From positions 21,023 to 85,022 of the forward strand of contig JAZDSV010000056.1 in assembly GCA_036784855.1 (NCBI GenBank): a stretch of DNA of 64,000 nt, read 5' to 3'. Under the pieces are notes generated by a model. The model was not told where the DNA came from. It worked only from the letters and a program-made list of their open reading frames with translations, and ran no database searches. The translations under genes were made by a program, and so were the position numbers. Shown piece after piece: positions 36,763 to 48,519 of this stretch. The DNA comes from Aphelidium insulamus (lineage: Eukaryota; Aphelidiomycota; Aphelidea; Aphelidiaceae). Numbering within the stretch: the first letter of the stretch is position 1; each line of letters starts with the position of its first letter.

Positions 36763-39347
36763 ATGAAGGCAAAAACGGGAAAGCGGCCGCGTGATGCCGG
36801 CAAAAACAAGTCGCCGCAGCCGCCTGCCAAACGTGTAAACAAGGAGAATGCCGAGATATCTAGACTGGTGGAGATGACACGCTTGGATGCTGTACGTTAC
36901 TCTGCGCCATTGACTGTACTATTGGTAACTCCCGCAGGATACGATTGTCGATACGAGCTCCACAAAGTTCTCCGATCTTCCCATCAGCCAAAAGACGCAA
37001 CAAGGACTGACCAGCAGCAACTACGTGACAATGACCGACATACAGCGCAAGAGCTTGCGTCTGGCACTGGCCGGTCGTGATATCCTTGGAGCGGCAAAGA
37101 CCGGTTCTGGCAAGACGTTGGCATTTATTGTACCGGTGATGGAGGCGCTGTACCGCGCGAAGTGGTCGGCACAAGACGGGCTGGGTGCGCTAATTATATC
37201 ACCCACACGCGAGCTGGCGTTGCAAATATTCAATGTGCTACGCGTCGTTGGCAAATATCATGCTATTTCTGCCGGTTTGGTGATAGGCGGGAAAGACTTT
37301 GAGTTCGAGAAGGAGCGCGTTGACAGGATGAACGTGCTGGTTGGTACGCCTGGCCGGCTTCTACAGCACATGGATGAGAGTCCAAACTTTGACTGCAATA
37401 ATGTGATGGTGCTCGGTAGGTGGCATGTCGATGTGTATTTATTTCTCTGATTCCTAGTGCTTGACGAAGCTGATCGTATTCTGGACCTCGGATTCAAAAA
37501 GACAGTTAATGCCATCATTGCGAATTTACCGCGCAAGCGTCAAACTCTTTTGTTCTCCGCCACGCAGACCAAGAGTGTCAAAGATTTGGCGCGACTCAGT
37601 CTCAATGATCCAGAGTACATTGCAGTGCATGAAAATGCGGCTCAGAGCACACCAGACTCGTTGAAGCAAAACTATCTGGTGTGCGACCTTTATGAAAAGC
37701 TTGATATTGTGTACTCGTTCATGCGTACGCATCTCACGAGTAAGGTCCTCATCTTTCTATCCAGCTGCAAGCAGGTCCGTAACATACAGTTTATGTCAAC
37801 TACTGACTTGCCAACAGGTCCGCTTTGTGCATGAAACGTTTTGCAAGTTGCAGCCGGGAATTGTGTTGATGTGTTTGCACGGCAAGCAGAAGCAAGCCAA
37901 ACGAAGTATCATGTTTTCGAAATTCTGCCAAGCCAAGGCGGCCGTTATGTTTTGTACTGACATCGCCGCTCGCGGACTCGACTTTCCCGCTGTAGATTGG
38001 GTGATCCAGGTAGATTGTCCGGAGGATGTTGAGACGTACATACACCGTGTGGGACGTACTGCGCGGTACAATGCAAACGGAAGTGCTTTAACTCTGCTGC
38101 TCCCGTCCGAAGAGGAAGGTATGGTGCAGTCGTGGGAGAGCAAGAACGTTCCTATTGGCAAGATTGCAGTCAATCCCAGCAAGACCCAGTCAATAATACC
38201 GCTGCTTCGCTCACTCTGTGCTCAGACGCCAGAGATAAAGTACCTGGGCGAGAAGGCCTTTATCTGTTACTTGCGTTCGATTTGGTTGCAGAAGAACAAA
38301 CAGGTGTTTGACGTCTCAAAGCTACCTTTGGAAGACTATGCCGCCTCCCTCGGCCTCCCTGGTGCGCCCAAAATCAAATTTATTAGGGTGAGTGTCATAT
38401 ATTATGCCGCATGTGAGAAATTTTAAATCTTTCTGTAGAAATTGAATGAAGATAAAAACAAGTCGCGCAAGCTGGAAGCTGCTGCAAAACTAGAAGCCGA
38501 AGCCATGGAAGCTCAAAGCCATACTGATTCGGACAGCGACGACGAGGTGAATACCGGATCAAAGGACAAGCCCCGCACGAAAGCAGATAAACTTTTTGCC
38601 AAGAAGAATCAAAGTATTCTGTCATCGCATTACGAAAAGATTAAAGCTCGCGATGATAGCGACGACAGCGATGGCGAAATGAGCTGCCATGACGCAGATC
38701 ATGTGGAAGCCGTTGCAATGCCCCTAGTGAACCCGTTCGCCGATGAAGACAATGAAGACGAGAATGAAGACTTTTTGAAGCTAGCCAGGAAAGATCACGA
38801 TCTTGATGGCATTCCGAAATCTGCTCCCGGCTTCGAAGATCGACCAGAGTCGGTGCGTGACAAGCGCAAGGCCAAGCTGAAGAGCAGGATCAAGAAGGAA
38901 TCGGCATCTGGCACGCGAATGATATTTGACGATGATGGAACTGTAAGATTGTGCAATCTGTTATAGTCACTGTAACACTCTGCGCAGCCGCGTTTGTCCT
39001 GGCAGCTGGAAACTGAAGGCCAATTTATGGCTGGCGAAGATGATATTATCGTCAAGAGACAAAAATTCTTGGCTGCCACTGAGCAGATTATGAAGGAGGC
39101 TGATCAAGATGACAAGGCGTTGCAAAAGGAAAGACTGCGCGAACGACGACGATTGCGGCGCGCCAAGTTGGAACCAAAGGGCGCTAATGCGGACAGCGGG
39201 GCAGTACTGGCTCAACTGCCTAGTGATGTGGATAACAACAGTGGTGGTGATGCCGACGACTTTGACAGCTCGTCAGAACGTGACGACGAGCTCGATTTGC
39301 ACGACCGAGAGGAGTTGGCATTAAAGCTCCTTAACAGCAAACAATAG
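36763..39347 (+). CDS. DBP4: DEAD-box RNA helicase Dbp4/DDX10
   Basis: Dbp4/DDX10 acts in small-subunit ribosome assembly, releasing U14 snoRNA. Exons 36763-36891, 36938-37415, 37458-37774, 37818-38387, 38439-38942 and 38988-39347 give 785 residues, close to yeast Dbp4. Helicase motifs in order: Q-motif region [19 protein letters not shown], motif [13 protein letters not shown], Ia [10 protein letters not shown], Ib [26 protein letters not shown] (joined across intron 2), III LFSATQT, then [19 protein letters not shown] and HRVGRTARY. The C-terminal third is acidic and Lys-rich, with DSDSDDEV and [10 protein letters not shown], as in nucleolar helicases. All phases agree. Confidence 0.96.
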
Positions 39348-39394
39348 ATAGAGCGAAGGAACGCGCACCTATATGCAAATCGTTCAATGCTGTA

Positions 39395-42300
39395 CTACTG
39401 CTCGTTGAAAAAAGTATTTCTGCCGAGATAGTCGGCAATAACGGCAAACCCGTCGTCCGTACCATCAAGCTGCATGGTGCGTCAGGAATTATCTACACGC
39501 ACATTCCCACCACATTACCTGTCGAAAAAACTGGTCGTGATCATTCGCGCTGGCTTGCTGGCTCTTCATTATCTCAATGACAAGCCGCTGCTCGGGCGCA
39601 CACTTTGGGCACTCCTTATCGTCATCACCGAGGCATCTACAAATTGAGAACACGCTAGTGTCACCAAACACTCTCTCACCTAAGGTGATAGGAATGCTTG
39701 CACAAGAAATGCACGGCAGGCAAGTCGAGCGATACAGAGCACGCGGTACATTTGGTGACCTGGAATACCTGGGCATTGTGCGTCAAGTCGTAGATCTCCT
39801 GCTTCAGCTGCTCTGTCTCTTCACGGTACGAGGCAATAAGTTTTTCATCCTGGTCGATTTCGGCCGCACTTTCCAGCGTGCTTCGCAATATAAAGTCATG
39901 TACCACGGAGAGTGGCACCACGGAATTTTTCGCCAGAGTCTCGATTATCTTTATCGGCGACATCAGTTTCTTCTCGTTAAGTACGCGAATGCACTCGGCC
40001 AGCTCGCGTTCACACTCGGTGTAGTGGTCGGCAAAGTACTCGAGAGCCATATTCCACATGTCCAAGTCACGTTGTCCGAAACGCTTGCACGATGAAATCA
40101 CACCCTTGTAATCCCGATTTTCCATGTAGTGTTTGAGCAGACTCTTGAACAGTCGCATCTTCTCGTACATGAACAATTTGCCGGGCCGATTATTGTGAAA
40201 TTTGCACAGCACCAATGCGTGATCATCGTCGTACTTTGCATCAGGATTGTGAAATAGCTTCATGGCCTTATCGGAGTACTCTTGGCTCTCGGTACCGGTA
40301 GTGGATGCAGCGGTGGAAAGGTACAGCTCCAGCAGAGTGTTCCACACGGTTGTGCTATCCACAGCAACGCCTTGCTCGATGAGACGCTCAAGGAAAATAA
40401 TCAACCACAGCGGCTCGTTGACAAATATTTGGATGAAATCCTCCGGCCGACTCCGTCGCCCTCCTGGAGAAGCGGGTATGCTGGAGTCAAGGTGGCGATT
40501 TGAGGGCGGTGAAGATGTAGGAGTGACCGGGTGCACACCATTACAGAGACCGATGAGAAATTCGGTAGTCTCCTCGGGAAGATTCGTCACCAAGCTTTTC
40601 CCATACTTTCTAAGCGTGCTCTCGGCGTCATACATGCCCAACTTGGAAATGTAGCTGATGGCCTCCTGGTAGTTCTTCAAGTCCTCCAGCTGGATGCGGA
40701 TGAACGCCTCGTGCTCATTGAATTTTCTGGCCATGAAAACAGCATGTTCAAAGAAACCAGATGAACGACAAACATTTATCGCTGTTTGAACGTCAAAAAA
40801 TACTTGCTGATCCGTCTTCGAGCATTAATTAAGAAAACACGCCAGTACCCTCACTCACCTTGATGAACTCGTCCAATTTCTTGACATCACGCAACTTTGT
40901 GTAACAATTCAGTAGTAAGGTCGTGTGATCCTGCGTGGCCAGTCCCTCTTCGTGCAGCGCTTGAAGGTACGAAGTCAAGCTGTGTATTCGCTGAGCATCG
41001 AGGAACTATGCAACAAACATAGTGAGTACTATGCAATAAGGAATGCAATGTATCCCACTTTGCGAATGACATATGACGGCTCCAGTTTACCAATAGTATG
41101 GCGATACTGCTGCATGGCGGCTTCGTAGTCGCCTTTGCTGTCCAAAGTCAGACATGTAAATATTCATATGCATATTCAAGTCCGCGTACCTGTACAAGTG
41201 ATCACCGTACCGCTTGAGAATGTCTGTGATTTCGTCTGGATCATTGTTTTGCAGCGTGGACAGACTGATGGCGAGCGGGTACAGATTCTTCTTGAATAGA
41301 ATGTCCAGCTTGGTTGCCGCATCCTTTTCATGCAAGGTGAATATGCGTTTGTTCTGCGTGAACAGGTGCAGCAATCCCCATTCACGTTCCACGAACAACA
41401 CATCGCCCACAATCGACTCGGAGTACGCGATGAACTTATTTTTCAAATCGTAAATCGTCACCGTACGACTGTCACGGTTCTTCTTGTCCTCGCCAAGGAT
41501 GATTGCATAGTTTCTGTGCCAGCGAATGCCATGCTTTTCTCCGTCGAGCACAAAACAAGCGCCACGCCCCTCCGGACCGTAGAGATAGACTGCCTCTGGC
41601 CGCGCAACCACCAGATCGTGCCGGTCGGTCCAGGTGACACAGTCGGGCCGAGCGCCAAGATTGTCCGTAAACTCGCGCACCTCTTTGCCACCGCTTCCCC
41701 CAGTCCACCTGTACATGAAGGTGCTGGCCTCGGTGACTCCATAGAGCATTGTGTACGGCAGATCGTTGGGCGACTCGCGAAACTTTAAGCACACCACCCG
41801 ACCAGCATCACGCTGCTCCTCGTTGAGTATGCGCTGCTTGGTGAACCTGTCACGGGTGATGTCGCCCTGCACGTGGTTCATCAGTGTGTCAGCGCTATAA
41901 ATCTACTGTCACGACAACAGCCCCACCTTGATGAGTATGATTACACCGTTGGAGAGACCAATTGCCACGTGAGACAGGTTCTCCATTGCAGCCAGCGCCG
42001 TCACCGGGAACGCTTCGCCGGCATACTGAATGCGGATAGTGCGCAGACAGGTGGGCACTTTGCCGCCGCCACCACCACCACTACGACTCTCCAACTTGTC
42101 CATGTTCCACGCCTTTAGCATTGGCATGGCAGACGGCACCGTCTCATCCGTGCCGACAGACAGCAAGACATTTGGCTGCAGCAGTTGGTGCAGATGTGTC
42201 ACGGTGCCTTGGTAGGCGGGAAAGGCCAGCACGACGTTGAAGTCACGATCTATCTTGTGCACCCGCCCGCCGGAATCCCCAGCCAGTATGTGTCCCCGTC

Positions 42301-42560
42301 CGTGAGTAGTGCAGACCACGTCCAGTGTCTGCGTAGCCGCGGTGGTTAATCGCCGATATGTATGGATATGTAAGGGGCACAGCGCATCCAACACGCTCGC
42401 TCACCTGGTAGAGCCGAGGAAAGTAGGGCCGCGACGGATCCTCGGCAGGAGATGTAGGACCACCAACACCTTCATTAGCACCGCCAGCGCTTTGCCGCGC
42501 GTCCACCGGCAGCTGCTTGCTGGTGAAGAAGTGAAAGTTGCGCCATTGTATCAGCGACAT
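39395..42560 (-). CDS. VPS11: Vps11, HOPS/CORVET core subunit
   Basis: Vps11 is a core subunit shared by the HOPS and CORVET tethers. Eight exons (42560-42405, 42328-41927, 41866-41190, 41137-41059, 41005-40859, 40806-39680, 39636-39519, 39469-39395) give 926 residues. It opens MSLIQWRNFHFF, has a beta-propeller half (AYSESIVGDVLFVEREWG), then GKLEPSYVIRK and FLDAQRIHSLTSYLQ across a splice junction, then HTTLLLNCYTKLRDVKKLD. The C-terminal RING-H2-like finger is CTACSVSLDLPAVHFLCKHS followed by CPKCAPE, and the last exon encodes DDGFAVIADYLGRNTFF. A LINE copy sits in its 5' region, 28 bp from the ATG (18 bp to the target-site duplication). Confidence 0.95.
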
Positions 42561-42588
42561 GCGGTAATTGTGCTTTCTAATCAAAGAC

Positions 42589-43122
42589 AGTGGGGCCGAC
42601 ACAACTTTCTGCGAAATGCGCTACATGACATGGCATCAAAGGCTGGACTGGCACCACAGAAAGAACCAGAAAACCTGATACCCGGTACAAATTTACGACC
42701 TGCCGATGTATATATTCCACAGTGGGCGGGACGCCAGGGCCTGTGCATTGATGTCACTGTTGCCAACACATTCAGCCACCCCGACATCATAGCGCAAAAG
42801 GAGCTGCCAAAACACAGAAATATCTGCAAGACTGCCGGCGCGAGGGTCTCCTGTTCTCACCATTTGTGGTCACCAACACTGGCATCTTCAGTCGGCGGGC
42901 TCTACAGATTGTGCGAACTATTGCTGTGGGGATTGCACAGCGCTACGGCATGAAGGGAATGTCTTGCTATACACCGGGCACATAAGAGGCTCCAATTCAT
43001 CACAATGCAGCAAATTGGTCAGGCCATTGTTGATCGAACTCGCCAGCTGGGACGTTCTGGTCTGCCAATTTAATTGTAAATAAAATTAATTTTTCACCCA
43101 AAAAAAAAAAAAAAAAAAAAAA
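42589..43122 (+). mobile_element. 5'-truncated LINE (non-LTR retrotransposon) with poly(A)
   Basis: A 534-bp insertion flanked by a 10-bp target duplication AATCAAAGAC (42579-42588 and 43123-43132) and ending in an uninterrupted A tract from 43100. Its plus strand encodes the C-terminal end of a LINE reverse-transcriptase polyprotein: WGRHNFLRNALHDMASKAG, then RPADVYIPQW and LCIDVTVANTFSH, a block found downstream of the RT domain in many LINE families. The reading frame shifts by one near 42838; the other frame continues GLLFSPFVVTNTG and stops near 42985. An intact tail and exact duplication point to a young insertion. It lies antisense to VPS11, immediately upstream of its start codon. Confidence 0.88.
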
Positions 43123-43275
43123 AATCAAAGACTGTGTGTGCATACGCAGAAAGTATTGTCAGGTATAATAGCAATTATCCGCGCGTATATGCTAATATAT
43201 CTACATCTAAATGCTCATTCATCAAACTCTCTGTTGAGACACACCTTAGCGACACTTACACCCACACACACACGG

Positions 43276-46083
43276 TCAGATAGATGAACGCGTCTCGGAG
43301 CGGCGCCGACTTGCGGTGGCAAACAGTCGGTCTGGCGGCACCAAGGCACCCAACGCTCGGCGCATATGCGACGTGATGTACGTCAACCCGACCTTGTAGC
43401 TAGAGTTCATCCAGCCAAAACCCTCGCGCGGTATAAACTTGAAGTCCACGCCCACATTCCCGTACTCCACATTCACCTTGTGGTTCATGGACACCACATC
43501 AAACTTCTCTGGCACCACCCCGTTAAAGTCCACAAATGCCTTGGTGATGGTGAAGAGCCAGCGGTACGCAAGCCGCCTCGCCTCTTCCACAAAGCCGTAC
43601 GCACTCAGTCCCTGCCACGCAATGATCTGCAACGGTGCCCAGCCGTACGGATAGTCCCATTGTCGATTGGGCCGCATGAGGTTGATGTGGCCGCGTGACT
43701 GCTCAGTGCCGGTGACCAGGCCGCCGGCGACCTCGAATTTGCGCAGTCCGACCTGCACAATCTTTTCCGCCTGTTCGCGGCTCGCAACGCCGGCCCACAG
43801 CGCAAAGAATACAATCACTCCCTCGTACTTGTTCTGCAGACCAGTCTGCACATTGAAATCAAAGTAAAGGCCCGCCTCCTCATCCCAGCAGTACTGGTTG
43901 ATGAGCAGGCGCCGTTTCTCCGCCCGCTCAAACCAGACGGCGCTGTGGCAGTCTTGCTCGGTGACGTGCTCGTCGGCATATGCGCCGAAATCGTCGCCGA
44001 AATAATCGCGGATGACCGTGCCTATATCGGTCTCATACTTGTAGAGCATGCAATTCAGATCCACGGGACAGATGTCGGCGCACATGCCCTCCAGCCGGTA
44101 GGTTGTGTCGTGGCCCGACTCACGCACTGCTCGATCGTGCGTGAAGTAGGCGTCCAGCGTCGGCTCCAACACCTGACCACTGTTGTACATCTCCTGGAAT
44201 GTGGGGATGTCGACGCCGTGCTTTTCCGCGTATGGCCGACACACTGCGTCAAAGTGCGATGCCTCTGTCTCGGGCGGCATTCCAATTCCTGCCAGTGTTA
44301 ACATCAATAGCAATTTAAGTATTAGACATAATAGTACCAGTTGGATGAAAGCGTGACAAACCGATGGACGGCACATATCGCGGCTCCGACATCCACACAG
44401 TGTGATATTCTTTGATGGCGGCACAAAATGCCTCTGCCAGCCATTTCTTGTGTTTCTTGCTGCTTTCATCTGCCTGCTGTTCATTGGCACTAGCAGACGT
44501 CGTCTCGGAGCCTGTCTGCTGCTGCACTACTAACTTCTCATACACGTGCAGACTCATCTGAGTTAGGAAAGGTGGCTGGGAGCGCGTCAGATAGTAGCTG
44601 CGATTCGCATTCAGAATTTTGCCATAGTGCCTGATCTCGTATACAAAATTGTCAACCATGGAGCGCGATATCGACACGCGGCCATCAATCAGCAGGCCCA
44701 GTGACTCAAAGTAGCTGTCCCAGCCGTACTGCTCGTTGAACCGACCGCCCGGCACGACGAACGGGGCACCGCGCACAAATGAATTGCCGGCATCGTCGGT
44801 GCACTTGTACAGCGCCAGCGCCAGAATGCCCGGCTGTCCGTTGATGGACTTTACGTACTGCGGCGTAATGTCTGCCGGCAGGGACACCACTTCCAGATTG
44901 AGGTGTGGCTTACGGGCGGCCACTTCGCGGTAGTAGTGCAGTGCATCGGGATCCCCAGCCGGCACGTATATGCGCGGCCGGTGATTACCCTTGCTGTTCT
45001 TGGGGTCCAGACAGATCAGCTCCAGTCCGTCGGCGTCGATGCGTCGCGTCAACCCATCCCAAAAGTGGTGTTTGATCATGCGCGAGAGCCGGTCCACGGG
45101 ATTCTCATTGATACGCGCCTCGTCCAGCACAATTCGCGAGCGGCCGTGATCCCGCGCAACGGCCAGCTCCTGCAGCAAATTGGCCAGCGCGTACGTGCCG
45201 CGGATTTCATATTTCTTCGTCCCGTGCGACTCGAGCGATCCGAGTGCCAGCACTTTGGGACCCTTGTCGGTGATGGTGATCTGGCAGTCGCCGTCCGTAT
45301 CTTCTTGCGCGAGAATCTTGCGTTGTGTGTGCTCCACGTCAATGTAGAATTGGCGCGGCTTGGACATCTTTTCGTCTATATAGTGGAGATGTTGGAGTGT
45401 TTCAATCTGTAAATATAGAGGGATATGATATCAGCAGCTTACCGTGCGATCCTCGGCGGCGGCGACGGGTCAGCACCGGGCTGGGCAGCGTCAGTGGCGG
45501 GGCGGATGTGGGTGCTGCTAGGGCGCTCGAATGTCCCGATGGAGCCGTGCTGGTGGACTTGACAGGTGATTTCATTGTATCCTCGTTGAACTCATCGTCC
45601 ACTTCCAGCAGTGGGTCCGCGGGGAACGGCGGAGGCATAGCCGAGACAGATGATGTGGTGGTGGCTGATGAGTGGCCAGCAGCAGCAGCCGTTGCTTTGG
45701 CCGTGGCCGCAGTATGTGTCACAATCTTCAGGTTGAGGTCCAGCGCGTCCACCTGTACCGTCAGCTGCAATGACACTGGTGCACGCAACGCAGCGTACAA
45801 TGTGACTGTGGCTAAGTGTGCGGAACCGGAGCAGTTCGTGACGGCCGTGCGCCGTGGAAGCGTCATAGTCGTAGGTTGGGTCGCGTTCGTGGTCCGGCAC
45901 CTGGCTGCCAGAGCGCTGCTGTGAGGGGCGTGCTGCCACGGAGCTGTTGGCCATGGCAGGCGACAGCAGCGTCATGGTCGAGGGGTTGCTAGTTGAGGCA
46001 ACAGCAGCAGACGGAGCAGACGACAGCGACGATGAAGACGGCGGCGACGACGCTGTTGATGACGACGACGTCGCTGAATGCAT
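43276..46083 (-). CDS. Neutral trehalase (GH37, fungal regulated type)
   Basis: Hydrolyses cytosolic trehalose to two glucose molecules, mobilising the reserve at germination or stress release. Exons 46083-45799, 45752-45443, 45375-44362 and 44288-43276 give 873 residues. The N-terminus is low-complexity with a basic Ser site ([10 protein letters not shown]) of the kind phosphorylated by PKA in yeast Nth1. The calcium-binding motif is [17 protein letters not shown]37 signatures are [20 protein letters not shown] (trehalase signature 1) and, near the C-terminus, [16 protein letters not shown] (QWDYPxGWAP, signature 2). No signal peptide, consistent with a neutral rather than acid trehalase. 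Its 3' end faces the LINE insertion. The 46-bp first intron could use an alternative acceptor 12 bp upstream. Confidence 0.94.
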
Positions 46084-46325
46084 ATCGCGTCGATAACAGG
46101 TTCGCGTGACGCGTTGATTATTACGGAAGTTATAATATGTGAATACAGATGGATTGTGAATTGTGTGGATATGTGCGTGCAAGCTGTCTGTGTGGAGTAC
46201 TTGTGCACATGTGTTCACAGAGTAAGTCGCTGAATATAGTCATCCCGTATAATGTTCAATATAGCGACCAGTATACGTCTGCAAACCATCGGACGAAGCA
46301 ATGCCGAACCACATTTTATAAACAT

Positions 46326-48070
46326 TTATGTAGACTCAAACTTGGCAATAAAGAAGCCGATGGTCGAGTCTAGGCTGCTTGGCTCAAATCGGAGCACACA
46401 GTCGGCCTCTTGCCGTGTCAGAAACACCTTGTTCACCGTGGCTTCATCTGTCTGGTGACGCCGTGTGTCGATACACTTTTCCGGCACCACCATGCCGCGA
46501 CTGATGCCGCGCGCTGGCCACGCAGGCATCGCAATCGGGACTAGTCGCAGTGTGTCGCTGTACTGGCGGAGTGCCCACGCAACCAACTCCTCATTTTCGG
46601 CCGGGTGAATGGTGCAGGTGGAGTAGACCAGCGTGCCGCCATCGCGCTTCAGCTTCTCCATCGCTTTGCGGAACAGTAGGCGTTGGTAGGAGGGATACTC
46701 CAACAGATTGGGCAGGGTGAGGTGCGACTCCCACTTGAACAGTGGCCGCTGGCCGACCCCCGAGCAAGGCGGATCCAGCAGGATGCGATCGCACGAGTTT
46801 CGCGGAATGTCGCTTTCAGTGATCTTGGTGGAATCTTGGCACCAAGCGGCAACGCATGTGATATTCATTGATTTGGCCATAACGTGCAACCGTTCTGCTT
46901 TGGAGCTGGACTTGTCGCAGGCAATCACACTTCCTTGGTTGCGCATCAGAATCGCCGCGTGTGTAGCTTTCCCTAATAATTATTACTACTGAGTGCATAA
47001 TAATGGTACTGACGTACCCCCAGGTGCGGCACACATGTCCAGCACGCGCTCTCTAGGTTGTGGCTATACAGTAAGTACGTCAGTTAGGTCACTGTGCCTA
47101 TATACATATACACATATCTATAGATATGTGTATATATATCCATATATATATATATATAAAGATATATGTCGTCACTCACGTTCAAGATATGGCCGACTAG
47201 GATACTGGGATAGTTTTGGAGAAAGAAGGGCGATGGCGCGGTTGGCAGACTGGGGACACGGTAGATGGGCTCCGTCATGCGCACACCAATCCCGCGACTA
47301 GTTGCCGCAGACGGCGTACCGGAGAACCGATCTATGCGAGACTACAACAAAATAAATAGATGTAAGCATTAGAGAGGCAATTGCAGCAGACTCTCAACGC
47401 ACAATCATCGCCACGCCATTGCCGATAAATTGGCGCCGACAGTTGAACGGGCCCATCTGTCCAAACAGACACTGCTTATCCAAATCCACATAGACCGCCA
47501 CGCAGTCCCCGCACTGCATCACATCACATGCCAGTATTCCCGGCTGCACATAGAATAAGAGAGTTACAAAGACATTATCAATGCGTACGATGAACACGTC
47601 GGCACCGCGCATAACCGCTTGCCCACACGCCTGATCGACCATCACGGCTGTAGGCATATGTAAAATGCATGCTTAAATATATATATATATACATGTATTA
47701 CACACCTTTGTCGGAGGCGGCGGGACTGACCGCATGTGGCCCAGTGTTGGGCACGCACAGAATGTCGGGAGTGCCGGGAACGCGCTGCACAACCGCTGCC
47801 GGCCACCCCGCCGCTGCGTACGTCTGCATGCCGCGTTACAGCATATAGAGAAATAAACCAAGCATATGGCAAGACCTTATCAATGTGCTCCTGCAACTGC
47901 AGTTGAGCCTGCTGCACGGACGCCATCATGGTGTTGACACGGATGAATGTGTGCGAGGGCGGGGTGACCAGAGCGCGCTCCACCGTGTCCAACTCCGCCT
48001 CGCCATACCACTGCAACAGGTAGCGGCGCACGTCCACCGGCATCGGCACAGCGGCCACACAGGCAACCAT
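46326..48070 (-). CDS. NSUN6: NSUN6-type tRNA/mRNA cytosine-5 methyltransferase
   Basis: NSUN6 methylates C72 in the acceptor stem of certain tRNAs and some mRNAs. Seven exons (48070-47876, 47823-47706, 47647-47589, 47543-47403, 47341-47180, 47063-47018, 46972-46326) give 455 residues. An N-terminal part with HTFIRVNTMMASV is followed by the PUA domain (QACGQAVMRGADVF, PGILACDVMQCGDCVAVYVD). Then RMTEPIYRVPS, the SAM motif RVLDMCAAPGGKATHAA (spliced), LLDPPCSGVGQRPLFKW (motif IV) and VYSTCTIHPAENEELVAWAL (motif VI with catalytic Cys), ending GFFIAKFEST. The intron at 47064-47179 contains a 30-bp palindrome. Confidence 0.95.
47106..47135. repeat. 30-bp perfect AT-rich palindrome in an NSUN6 intron
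   Basis: Fifteen-base arms (ATATACACATATCTA and its reverse complement) meet with no spacer, inside a 116-bp intron otherwise made of TA-rich repeats. It is probably simple-sequence drift; no function is evident. Confidence 0.7.
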
Positions 48071-48519
48071 GTGTGGCGGCTAGTAGATGGGCGGTGACAC
48101 CAACTCGGTGGCTCCAATCGCCGTCTGTGCAACCGTGCCGGCCACTGCGCTTTCGCCGACAACAATCGCCGACGCCTTCGCCTTGATTGCCATTTGCATT
48201 TCTGTGTCTGCCGGCGACGCGCGCCTTTTTGTTTTCCCCGCCGTTGGCCACCAGTTGCCTTTGCCTTTTTGCCTGCGCCGTTCGTCGTGCCTTGTCAATT
48301 CTGTTTTTGCGTGCGCGCGTGCCGTCAATTGCAGCGCGCTTTGTTCCCACGGCTGAGCGTCACGTCGTCTCTCTGTCGTTGACGCACACACGCGCCGTTT
48401 CTTGGTATTCTGTCTCTCTCTCTCTCTCTCCGTCTTCCTCTGCCACACACACACACACACCCGTACACACCCACACCCACACCCACACCCACACCCCCAC
48501 CCACACCCAGACACATAAT
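48071..48519. promoter_or_regulatory. Divergent NSUN6 / sestrin spacer with pyrimidine and CA tracts
   Basis: 449 bp between divergent starts. The last ~110 bp before the sestrin ATG are nearly free of G on the plus strand: a (TC)n run at about 48411-48430, then (CA)n and CCCACA repeats to 48510. The rest is T- and C-rich without a supported exon, despite long open frames. Confidence 0.6.

Noticed and set aside
36860-37254. Antisense open frames across DBP4 motif I region
   Set aside because: Shadows of the helicase coding strand; no recognisable product.
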